A stretch of DNA of 64,000 bases, taken from positions 2,100,501 to 2,164,500 of the forward strand of contig NZ_CP015285.1 in NCBI RefSeq assembly GCF_001639105.2, read 5' to 3'. The notes under the pieces were generated by a model. That model was not told the DNA's origin. It saw only the letters and a list, made by a program, of their open reading frames with translations, and did not search any database. Shown piece after piece: positions 55,786-64,000 of this stretch. Numbering within the stretch: position 1 is the first letter of the stretch; every line of letters begins with the position of its first letter. The position numbers were made by a program, and so were the translations under genes. Origin of the DNA: Azospirillum humicireducens. GTDB taxonomy: Bacteria; Pseudomonadota; Alphaproteobacteria; Azospirillales; Azospirillaceae.

Positions 55786-56568
55786 TCAGTCCTGGTTCTC
55801 GCCTTTCCGCCGGCTGCCCTGCACCAGGGCGGCGACGACGCCGTGGAAGGTGCGCACCTCCTGCTCGGTCATCTCCATGCGCTCGAAGGCGTTGCGCAGG
55901 GTGCGGACCATTGAGGGGCGCTTCTCCTCGCTGGTGAAGAAGCCGGTGCGGTCCAGCGCCGCCTCCAGCCGCTCGAAGAAGTTCACCCGCTCCGCCATCG
56001 TCGCCGGGCGGGTCTGGCCGGTGTGCAGGAAGCGGTCGGGCGTGCGGTCGCCGGCCTGGAACCACTCGTAGCCGATCAGCAGGACCGCCTGCGCCAGGTT
56101 GAGCGAGGAAAAGGCGGGATTCAGCGGCACGGTCACCAGCGTCTGGGCGAAGGTCAGGTCGTCGTTGACCAGCCCGGTCCGCTCCGGCCCGAACATCACC
56201 CCGACCTTCTGCCCGGCGGCATAACGCTCCCGCATCTCGCCCGCCGCGACGCGCGGGGTGACGAAGCGCTGGATCATGTCGCGGGTGCGCACGGTGGTGG
56301 CGTAGACCGCCTCCAGATCGGCGACCGCATCGGCCGTCGTCTCGAAAATCTTCGCGTTGTCGATGACGAGGTCGGCGCCCGATGCCGCGGCGCTTGCCTT
56401 CGGATTCGGCCAGCCGTCGCGCGGCTTGACGAGGCGCAGGTCGGTCAGCCCGCAATTCAGCATCGCGCGCGCGCAGGCGCCGATGTTCTCGCCGAGCTGC
56501 GGCTGCACCAGGATGACGGCGGGGCCGCCGAGGATGGACTCACGCGTGGGGTTCTGGCCGGAGGTCAT
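55786..56568 (-). CDS. trmJ: tRNA (cytidine/uridine-32-2'-O)-methyltransferase, TrmJ type
   Basis: The 260-residue SPOUT enzyme has the knotted SAM-binding region: PAVILVQPQLGENIGACARAM near residue 16, GVMFGPERTGL near 122 and VPLNPAFSSLNLAQAVLLI near 145, plus a C-terminal extension as in TrmJ. It methylates the 2'-hydroxyl of nucleotide 32 in the tRNA anticodon loop. rcoM starts 22 bp downstream on the same strand, so a shared transcript is possible. Confidence 0.92.
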   Translation of the reverse strand: MTSGQNPTRESILGGPAVILVQPQLGENIGACARAMLNCGLTDLRLVKPRDGWPNPKASAAASGADLVIDNAKIFETTADAVADLEAVYATTVRTRDMIQRFVTPRVAAGEMRERYAAGQKVGVMFGPERTGLVNDDLTFAQTLVTVPLNPAFSSLNLAQAVLLIGYEWFQAGDRTPDRFLHTGQTRPATMAERVNFFERLEAALDRTGFFTSEEKRPSMVRTLRNAFERMEMTEQEVRTFHGVVAALVQGSRRKGENQD

Positions 56569-56601
56569 GGGACGTAAGTTCGTTTGAGGTGAAGTGCTGA
56601 G

Positions 56602-56706
56602 GCCCCCTCCCTAACCCTCCCCCACCTTCGGTGGGAGAGGGAACTGCCGCCGCTCTGCGACTAACTCCCTCTCCCGCGTTAGCGGGGGAGGGTTGGGGAG
56701 GGGGCA
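56602..56706. repeat. GC-rich paired-hairpin (BIME-like) repeat, copy D
   Basis: CCCCCTCCCTAACCCTCCCC-loop-GGTGGGAGAGGGAACT, then an inverted TCCCTCTCCCGC-loop-GCGGGGGAGGG after a short spacer. It is the most compact copy and lies between trmJ and lpxD. Confidence 0.85.
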
Positions 56707-56725
56707 ATCCGGACCCGAGCGCCGC

Positions 56726-57856
56726 CTATTCTTGCTGTTCCCCCTTCTCCGCCTCGACCTTCACCGGGCCGCCGTCGATGGCGGTCAGGCGCTTCTTCAG
56801 GTCGGAGACGTCGGCGAACAGGCGCTTCAGGCGGGCGAGGCCCTTGTATTGTTCGAAGGCGCGGGCGCGCGGAACGGCGGGATAGCCCATCCACACCGAC
56901 TTCGGCGGGATGTCCATGCCGACGCCGGAATTGGCGGCCACCACAGCGTCGCTGCCGATCTTCACATGGTCGGCGACGCCGACCTTGCCGGCCAGCACCA
57001 CGCGGTCGCCGATCACCGTGCTGCCGGCGATGCCGACATGGCCGCACAGCATGCAGTTGGTGCCGACCTGGACGTTGTGGCCGATCTGGACGAGGTTGTC
57101 GATCTTGGTGCCGCTGCCGATGCGGGTGGCCGTCACCGTGCCGCGGTCGATGGTGGCGCCGGCCCCGACCTCGACGTCGTCGCCCAGGATCACCGTGCCG
57201 ATGGAGTTCACCCGGCGGATCAGCACGTTGGTGCCGACGACGCGGCCGGTGGACTTGGCCGATTCGACGCTGCCCGGTTCCGGCGTGACGAAGCTGAAGC
57301 CGTCGTTGCCCACGGCGGCGTTGGGATGGATGATGCAGCGGACGCCCATCTCCACCCGTTCGCCGATGCGGGCGCCGGGGTGCAGCAGACACCCCTCGCC
57401 GATCACCGCATCGGCGCCGACGGTGACGTGCGGCAGGACGATGGCGCCGGCCCCGATGCGGGCGCGCGGTCCGATATAGGCGAAGGGGGCGATGGAGGCA
57501 TCCGGCGCCACCACCGCGTCGGGCGCCACATAGGCCTGCGGCGACACCCCCGGTTCGGCATGGACCGGCTTCTCGAAGAGGTCGAGCATCCCGGCCATGG
57601 CATAGCGCGGGCGCTTCACCACGATGCGGTTTTCGATGCCGTCCGGCACCTCGACCCCCTCGGCCACCACCGCGGCGACCGCCTTGCTGCCGGGCAGCAG
57701 GGCCAGCAGGTCCTTGTCCATGGCAAGCGCCAGATCCTCCGGCCCCTCCGCCTCCGACGGGTGGACGGCGCGGCGGATCAGGATGGAGCCGTCGCCTTCG
57801 ACCGCGGCGCCCAGCGCTTCGGCGATCTCGGTGAGGGTACGGGGGGCCTGGGTCAT
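56726..57856 (-). CDS. lpxD: UDP-3-O-acylglucosamine N-acyltransferase
   Basis: The protein (376 residues from the ATG at 57856) has the LpxD N-terminal uridine-binding domain (about 1 to 100) and a long left-handed beta-helix of hexapeptide repeats, with [12 protein letters not shown] and the catalytic-type His in IGHNVQVG near residue 260. It adds the second acyl chain in lipid A synthesis. It is a little longer than usual and lacks neighbours such as bamA, fabZ or lpxA, so it may be a second, solitary copy. A GTG at 57868 is an alternative start. Confidence 0.92.
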   Translation of the reverse strand: MTQAPRTLTEIAEALGAAVEGDGSILIRRAVHPSEAEGPEDLALAMDKDLLALLPGSKAVAAVVAEGVEVPDGIENRIVVKRPRYAMAGMLDLFEKPVHAEPGVSPQAYVAPDAVVAPDASIAPFAYIGPRARIGAGAIVLPHVTVGADAVIGEGCLLHPGARIGERVEMGVRCIIHPNAAVGNDGFSFVTPEPGSVESAKSTGRVVGTNVLIRRVNSIGTVILGDDVEVGAGATIDRGTVTATRIGSGTKIDNLVQIGHNVQVGTNCMLCGHVGIAGSTVIGDRVVLAGKVGVADHVKIGSDAVVAANSGVGMDIPPKSVWMGYPAVPRARAFEQYKGLARLKRLFADVSDLKKRLTAIDGGPVKVEAEKGEQQE

Positions 57857-57950
57857 GATGGGACGCACCGGTGTCGGAGTCTTGCACGGGGGCCGTCCTG
57901 GCAGACGGCGCGGCGGACCCTAACACGGGCGTCCGGGCGATGGCGAGCTG

Positions 57951-58421
57951 TCAGAACGCGGCTCCGGCCTGCGCATCCGCTGCCTGCCCGCCCTTGTTCC
58001 CCGGACGCAGCCAGCCCTTCACCCGCTCCTTCACCCGCCGCAGCAGCGGCTGGCGCGCCTGGACCGCATAGTATTTGCGCACCGTCTCCAGGATCTCCCA
58101 GGTGCCGGTGAATCCCATCGGCAGGACCAGCGCGTCGCCGGCCCGGTATTCCCGCGGGGTTCCCCCCTCCGGCGTGATGATGACGCGGCCGGACAGCAGG
58201 ACGCAGAACTCGTGATAGGGCCAGTCCCTCATCGCCACGACGCCCGGCGTGCACTGCCACACACCCGATTTGAAGCGGCCATGGTCGCCGTCGAACAGGT
58301 TGCGGTGGATCTCCTGCGGCTGGCCGGACAGGATGGCGCCGAAGACCGCCGGCTTGCCGATCTCGTCATCGGCGATGCGGCGGCTTTCGATCGGCACGGG
58401 GGTGAAATCGGGCATCGGCAC
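57951..58421 (-). CDS. Cupin-fold protein
   Basis: The 156-residue protein holds one cupin barrel (WPYHEFCVLLSGRVIITPEGG, then REYRAGDALVLPMGFTGTWEI) of the DUF861/EutQ-like group, plus a basic C-terminal tail (RRVKERVKGW). Such proteins bind a metal and a small ligand; no reaction is known for this one. An ATG six bases downstream could also be the start. It precedes lpxD by about 95 bp on the same strand. Confidence 0.75.
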   Translation of the reverse strand: MPMPDFTPVPIESRRIADDEIGKPAVFGAILSGQPQEIHRNLFDGDHGRFKSGVWQCTPGVVAMRDWPYHEFCVLLSGRVIITPEGGTPREYRAGDALVLPMGFTGTWEILETVRKYYAVQARQPLLRRVKERVKGWLRPGNKGGQAADAQAGAAF

Positions 58422-58504
58422 TCCCGGTCTGGACGGTGTGAGGTGTCGGCGGCGCTCCAGCGCAACACCGCAAGCCTTCTAAGGTTCCCGGCAGGATCGA
58501 AAAA

Positions 58505-59158
58505 TCAGCCGCCCAGATTGACGATCTCCACCCGCCGGTTGGCCGCCGCCTTCGGGTCGTCGGGCAGCAGCAGCTCCCGCGCGCCCATGCCCGACGCCTC
58601 CAGACGGTCGCCACGGATGTGGTGTCGGGTCGCCAGATACTCGACCACCGCCGCCGCCCGCCGCCGGGACAGGGCGAGGTTGGCCGCGTCGCCGCCGACG
58701 GCGTCGGTGTGGCCAACGATGCGGAAGCGCGTGTTGCCCGCCGCCGCCATCACCGCGGCCACCTTGTCGAGGATCGCCTGCGACTCCGGCTTGACGCGGG
58801 CGGAGTTGAAGTCGAACTCCACCCGGAAGGCGGCGCGCAGTTCGGGCGCCGGCAACGCGGCCGGTCCCGGCAGCCGCGGCAGCGTCACCGGGCCGGGAGG
58901 AGCGGCAACGCCTGCGGGGGGCGGTGCCGCGGGGCGCTGCATCGCCACCGGCGGGCAATTCGGGCCGGTGCTGCCGAGCAGTGCCGCTTGAATCTCGCAT
59001 TCGCTGGGGTTCGGCCCCATCGGCATGGCCGGGTTCGGCATCGTCTGGGCAAGGGCCGCCGCCGGCAGAAACAGCCAGACGCAAGCGCCGAGAATCGGGC
59101 CGAGCTGCGTGGCCGCACCGCGGCTCGGCCGCATGGCCAGATTGCGGCTCAGCCGCAT
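58505..59158 (-). CDS. Exported OmpA-like peptidoglycan-binding protein
   Basis: From the ATG at 59158 the 217-residue product has a signal peptide (hydrophobic core LGACVWLFLPAAALA), a Pro-rich linker (about 35 to 105) and an OmpA_C-like domain (FDFNSARVKPESQAILDKVA, GHTDAVGGDAANLALSRRRA, GMGAREL). It should sit in the periplasm or outer membrane and bind peptidoglycan. The frame opens 38 codons earlier, but the signal sequence fits the chosen start. It is divergent from the TRAP binding protein. Confidence 0.85.
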   Translation of the reverse strand: MRLSRNLAMRPSRGAATQLGPILGACVWLFLPAAALAQTMPNPAMPMGPNPSECEIQAALLGSTGPNCPPVAMQRPAAPPPAGVAAPPGPVTLPRLPGPAALPAPELRAAFRVEFDFNSARVKPESQAILDKVAAVMAAAGNTRFRIVGHTDAVGGDAANLALSRRRAAAVVEYLATRHHIRGDRLEASGMGARELLLPDDPKAAANRRVEIVNLGG

Positions 59159-59274
59159 GGCCGCATTGTTCGGACCGCGGACGGTGGTGTCACATTGCCC
59201 GTGGAACAGTCCTGCGTGCATCTGTACCATCCCGGTCCGTATCTTTCGTGTAGGGCGCTTGGGAGGAAACAAGC

Positions 59275-60312
59275 ATGAAATCGCTGAAGGCTCTGCTCGC
59301 CGGCATCGCGCTGGCCGCGCTGACGGTTCCCGCCGTGCTGGCCGGTTCTGCGACCGCTGCCGACTACAAGGCGGAGTACAAGCTTTCCACCGTTCTGGGC
59401 AAGCCTTTCCCCTGGGGTGTGGGCGGCGACCGCTGGGCCGAACTGGTCAAGGAGAAGACCAACGGCCGCATCACCATCAAGATGTATCCCGGCAGCTCGC
59501 TGGTGAACGGCGACCAGACCAAGGAATTCACCGCGCTCCGCCAGGGCACCATCGACATGGCGGTCGGCTCCACCATCAACTGGTCGCCGCAGGTGAAGGA
59601 GCTGAACCTTTTCTCCCTGCCCTTCCTGATGCCGGACCATAAGGCGCTGGATGCCCTGACCAAGGGCGAGGTGGGGAAGAAGCTGTTCGACCTGCTCGCC
59701 ACCAAGGACGTGGTGCCGCTGGCCTGGGGCGAGAACGGTTTCCGCGAAATCTCCAACTCCAAGCACCCGATCCGCACGCCGGCCGACCTGAAGGGGCTGA
59801 AGATCCGCGTCGTCGGCTCGCCGCTCTATCTCGACACCTTCACGGCTCTGGGCGCCAACCCGACGCAGATGAGCTGGGCCGACGCGCAGCCGGCGCTGTC
59901 CACCGGTGCGGTCGACGGCCAGGAGAATCCGCTGACCATCTTCGTCGCCGCCAAGCTGGCGACGCTGGGCCAGAAGAACCTGACGCTGTGGGGCTATGTC
60001 GCCGACCCGCTGATCTTCGTGGTCAACAAGGAGGTCTGGAACAGCTGGTCGAAGGAGGACCAGGAGGCCGTGCGCGCCGCCGCAATCCAGGCCGCGGCCG
60101 AAGAGGTCGCCCTCTCGCGCAAGGGCATCACCGCCGAGGACGACAGCCTGCTGAAGGACATCGCCGCCCAGGGCGTCGAGGTCGTCCGGCTGACTCCGGA
60201 CCAGCAGAAGGCCTTCCAGACCGCCACCCAGCCGGTGTTCGACAAATGGGCCAAGCAGATCGGCCCCGATCTGGTGAAGGCGGCACAGACCGCCATTGCC
60301 GAGCGCAAGTAA
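59275..60312 (+). CDS. TRAP transporter solute-binding protein, DctP family
   Basis: The 345-residue protein has a signal peptide (about 1 to 28) and a DctP/TRAP solute-binding domain (GGDRWAELVKEKTNGRITIKMYPGSSLVNGDQTKE, then ADLKGLKIRVVGSPLYLDTFTALGANPTQM and GAVDGQENPL). Such proteins deliver organic acids to DctQM-type sodium symporters. No membrane subunits adjoin it, so they are encoded elsewhere. A GGAGG ribosome-binding site precedes the ATG. A terminator follows. Confidence 0.93.
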   Translation: MKSLKALLAGIALAALTVPAVLAGSATAADYKAEYKLSTVLGKPFPWGVGGDRWAELVKEKTNGRITIKMYPGSSLVNGDQTKEFTALRQGTIDMAVGSTINWSPQVKELNLFSLPFLMPDHKALDALTKGEVGKKLFDLLATKDVVPLAWGENGFREISNSKHPIRTPADLKGLKIRVVGSPLYLDTFTALGANPTQMSWADAQPALSTGAVDGQENPLTIFVAAKLATLGQKNLTLWGYVADPLIFVVNKEVWNSWSKEDQEAVRAAAIQAAAEEVALSRKGITAEDDSLLKDIAAQGVEVVRLTPDQQKAFQTATQPVFDKWAKQIGPDLVKAAQTAIAERK

Positions 60313-60333
60313 GCGCGTCTTCGCCCGCATGAC

Positions 60334-60364
60334 AAAAAACGGCGCTCCCCGAAGCGCCGTTTTT
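60334..60364 (+). terminator. Rho-independent terminator
   Basis: ACGGCGCT pairs with AGCGCCGT around CCCCGA, with an A-run before and a T-run after, 22 bp after the TRAP gene stop. Confidence 0.85.
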
Positions 60365-60454
60365 CATGGCCGCAAAGCACTTGCTTGTGATGCGTGCTGA
60401 GGCGGATTGCGCTACAACTCCCCAAATGCCGAATGGTTTGCGGAGCGGGCGCGT

Positions 60455-61000
60455 ATGACGTCGGACATGCTGCTGGCGCTGTTCAGCATCGGCGCAACCC
60501 TGCTGTTTCTGGGCATCCGCCGCGGCCTGATCCTGCGGACGGATCGGGAAATCCGCCGCTGCGGGGCAACCCTGGCCGCCGAACGCGACGCGCTGGAACT
60601 CCAGGCCAACGAGCTTGAGGCCATCCAGGCCGAAATCGCGGCGGCGAAGGCCAAATTGGTGGAACTGTCGACCGACAAGCTGGTGCTCGACCGCCGCAGC
60701 GGCAAACGTACCGCCGCCGCGCGCCGCTTCATCCACGAGATCGGCAGGCCGGAGCCGGGGCGCAACCATTTCACCTTTCGACTGGCGATGACCCCTGGCT
60801 TCACCGCCCGGCCCGATGCCAAGGCGGTTGTCCATCCCGCCATCTGGCGCTTCGGGAACGAGGCGCAGGTCTGGGCCTCCGACTTCGCCGCCGCCCAGAT
60901 GCTGACCCGCAACATCTTCCACGAGGGCGTGGGCGTCACCGTCTCCAGCGAGGACGCGGACGATGAGGCCATTGCGGGAGCCGGGGCCTCCGCACCATGA
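60455..61000 (+). CDS. Membrane-anchored coiled-coil protein, first of a pair
   Basis: The 181-residue product was not recognised. One membrane span (LLALFSIGATLLFLGI) starts near residue 5, followed by a coiled-coil stretch (about 30 to 85, with ERDALELQANELEAIQAEI) and a globular C-terminal part (about 95 to 165, GRPEPGRNHFTFRLAM). It overlaps the next gene by four bases (ATGA), and that gene has the same layout, so they probably act together. An upstream start at 60407 is possible but would put polar sequence before the span. Confidence 0.65.
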   Translation: MTSDMLLALFSIGATLLFLGIRRGLILRTDREIRRCGATLAAERDALELQANELEAIQAEIAAAKAKLVELSTDKLVLDRRSGKRTAAARRFIHEIGRPEPGRNHFTFRLAMTPGFTARPDAKAVVHPAIWRFGNEAQVWASDFAAAQMLTRNIFHEGVGVTVSSEDADDEAIAGAGASAP

Positions 61001-61491
61001 GCATCGTCTGGGTTATGGGAGCCGTCGCCAGTCTGGCGGTCGGCCTTCTGGCCGAGCGGATTCTCGGCATCCGCGCCCGCCGCCAGTCGGAGAAGCTGAC
61101 CGCGCTGAAGGAGCGGCTGGACGTCTACGCCAACTATGCCAAGCTCGCCACGGTCCGCCAGGTGGAGGCGGAGGAAACCCTGGCCGGCCTGCGCCGCGAG
61201 GCGGCGGAGGTGGAAGGCGAGATCCTGTCGCTGCAGTCGGCCGCCACCGGTGACGACGCCCTGACGCCGATGGAGTTCTATTGTGTCGACCGCGTCGCCC
61301 GGCCCGGCGGCCCGCTGTGGTATGTCGCGGTGGAGGCGCTGGACGCCACCGCCCCGTGGAGCGGCATCCGCACCTATGCCGTCGCCGCCGAAAGTGCTGA
61401 AGACGCCCGCAGGCGGATCGTCGAGCGCCACCCCTCCCCCACCGCCGTCACCATCTCCCCCGCCATCCCGCTGGTGCTGCCGGAGCGATGA
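60997..61491 (+). CDS. Membrane-anchored coiled-coil protein, second of a pair
   Basis: The 164-residue product was not recognised. It has an N-terminal hydrophobic segment (about 2 to 20), a coiled coil (about 27 to 80, SEKLTALKERLDVYANYAKL) and a compact C-terminal part (about 90 to 155, MEFYCVDRVARPGG and IRTYAVAAESAEDA). The start overlaps the stop of the preceding gene, so the two are co-translated. Confidence 0.65.
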   Translation: MSIVWVMGAVASLAVGLLAERILGIRARRQSEKLTALKERLDVYANYAKLATVRQVEAEETLAGLRREAAEVEGEILSLQSAATGDDALTPMEFYCVDRVARPGGPLWYVAVEALDATAPWSGIRTYAVAAESAEDARRRIVERHPSPTAVTISPAIPLVLPER

Positions 61492-61534
61492 GGATGGCCG
61501 TGCCGTTGCGGCAAGCACCCGACGCAACAATGAA

Positions 61535-61563
61535 AAAGGGGCGCCCCACCGGAGCGCCCCTTT
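61535..61563. terminator. Bidirectional terminator
   Basis: AAAGGGGCGC (61535-61544) pairs with GCGCCCCTTT (61554-61563), with A and T runs at both ends, between the convergent coiled-coil gene and acs. Confidence 0.85.
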
Positions 61564-61578
61564 CTCTTGAACCTGCCG

Positions 61579-63519
<1,941 letters not shown>

Positions 63520-63919
63520 GAGTGCGATTCCCCCGTGGTGCTTCCGAATTGGCCGGAAGATGATTGGAGGGCGGCGGGCCGCCGCCCGGAATTGAGCGGC
63601 ATTATCCACACATGTCGCGGGACGAACAAGCAAATCGGCCCCCGCAGGCCCCCCGACCAAAGGAGGATTGTGTCGCTGATTTTGCAGCGCGAGACTGTTT
63701 CCTCCCAAAGCATACCGAGGTATTACAAGGAACTGGCGATCCGGTGCCGGTCAGGCCGGGAGGATTTCCGTCCTTTGCCGCGACCATCCGCCGCGCCGCG
63801 CTGCACCTTGCATCGTGACCAGCCTGTAACAGACGTTCGCTTGCTTAACCCGACCTTAACCGGGTGGCCGCTATAGAGTTGCTGCACTACGGTAACGATC
63901 ATCGGCGGCAAGGATCGCA
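63520..63919. other. Divergent intergenic region between acs and the last gene
   Basis: No gene is supported in this 400-bp stretch; the short open frames in it have no recognisable features. It holds a GC-rich palindrome close to acs and a perfect CtrA-type site with a TATAGA-like -10 near the right-hand gene, both pointing to promoters. Confidence 0.6.
63845..63859. promoter_or_regulatory. CtrA-type site TTAA-N7-TTAA
   Basis: TTAA (63845-63848), seven bases, TTAA (63856-63859), followed by CC, match the alphaproteobacterial CtrA consensus. TATAGA lies 12 bp downstream and the start codon at 63920 is about 60 bp away, so it could control that gene. Confidence 0.55.
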
Positions 63920-64000
63920 ATGCCCAGCACCACGAACGCGGACGATCTTCCCGAAGCCGGCGACCGCAGCGACCGCCTCGCCGGTCTGGCCGACCGCACA
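63920..64000 (+). CDS. N-terminus of an unidentified protein, cut by the window edge
   Basis: An ATG at 63920 with an AAGGA site eight bases upstream opens a frame of 27 codons that runs off the window. The visible part is acidic and Asp- and Arg-rich (MPSTTNADDLPEAG) with no recognisable domain. A CtrA-type site upstream hints at cell-cycle or motility control. Confidence 0.55.
   Translation, partial: MPSTTNADDLPEAGDRSDRLAGLADRT

Overview
The window is GC-rich chromosomal DNA from an alphaproteobacterium, most likely a nitrogen-fixing member of the Rhodospirillales close to Azospirillum. Four things point there: a CowN gene (protects nitrogenase from carbon monoxide) with an RcoM-type CO sensor gene upstream; a full-length GlnE adenylyltransferase; a perfect TTAA-N7-TTAA (CtrA-type) site near the right edge; and the def-fmt-truA and rpoE-chrR arrangements. 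The genus is an inference; no rRNA or tRNA gene was seen that could settle it.

Layout. 0-9 kb: 5' part of anmK, a PhyH-like dioxygenase, bcp and glnE (minus strand), then a large AsmA-like protein (plus). 8.6-8.9 kb holds two kinds of palindromic repeat. 8.9-15 kb: tyrS, then a divergent two-subunit bacterioferritin operon behind two Fur-like palindromes, an orphan ParA, a Sua5/TsaC protein and a D-2-hydroxyacid (FAD) dehydrogenase. 15-21 kb: leuC, a solitary LivH-type permease with a lipobox N-terminal extension, asd and a solitary oligopeptide-type binding protein. 21-27 kb: an isochorismatase-fold hydrolase with a divergent LysR regulator, def-fmt-truA, cobS-cobC and a PNPOx-like protein. 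27-34 kb: an RhlE-type helicase, a FliL-like protein, a VUT-family transporter, cimA, a beta-hydroxyacid dehydrogenase, a TerB-like protein and an AEC permease. 34.8-42 kb: a GGDEF-EAL protein, a DinG/XPD-type helicase, mtgA and the chrR/rpoE pair. 42-50 kb: a four-gene minus-strand operon of hybrid histidine kinase, response-regulator diguanylate cyclase, a MoeA-like protein and a MoeA-periplasmic-binding-domain fusion. 50-56 kb: a PQQ-type sugar dehydrogenase, cowN, two insertion sequences back to back, rcoM and trmJ. 56-64 kb: lpxD, a cupin, an OmpA-like lipo/exported protein, a TRAP binding protein, a pair of small membrane coiled-coil proteins, acs and the start of an unidentified gene.

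The most notable locus is rcoM-[IS701]-[IS5]-cowN. The two elements sit in the same CTAA target, leaving three CTAA copies, and the outermost one overlaps the rcoM stop codon. Removing both elements restores rcoM directly upstream of cowN, about 130 bp apart and on the same strand. The insertions therefore leave both genes intact but separate the CO sensor from the CO-protection gene by 2.8 kb.

Other items worth attention are the bacterioferritin pair whose subunits have lost complementary active sites, the signalling/molybdenum-cofactor operon, the lipobox-LivH fusion, four copies of a GC-rich paired-hairpin repeat, and a 112-bp nested-hairpin element with terminal inverted repeats.
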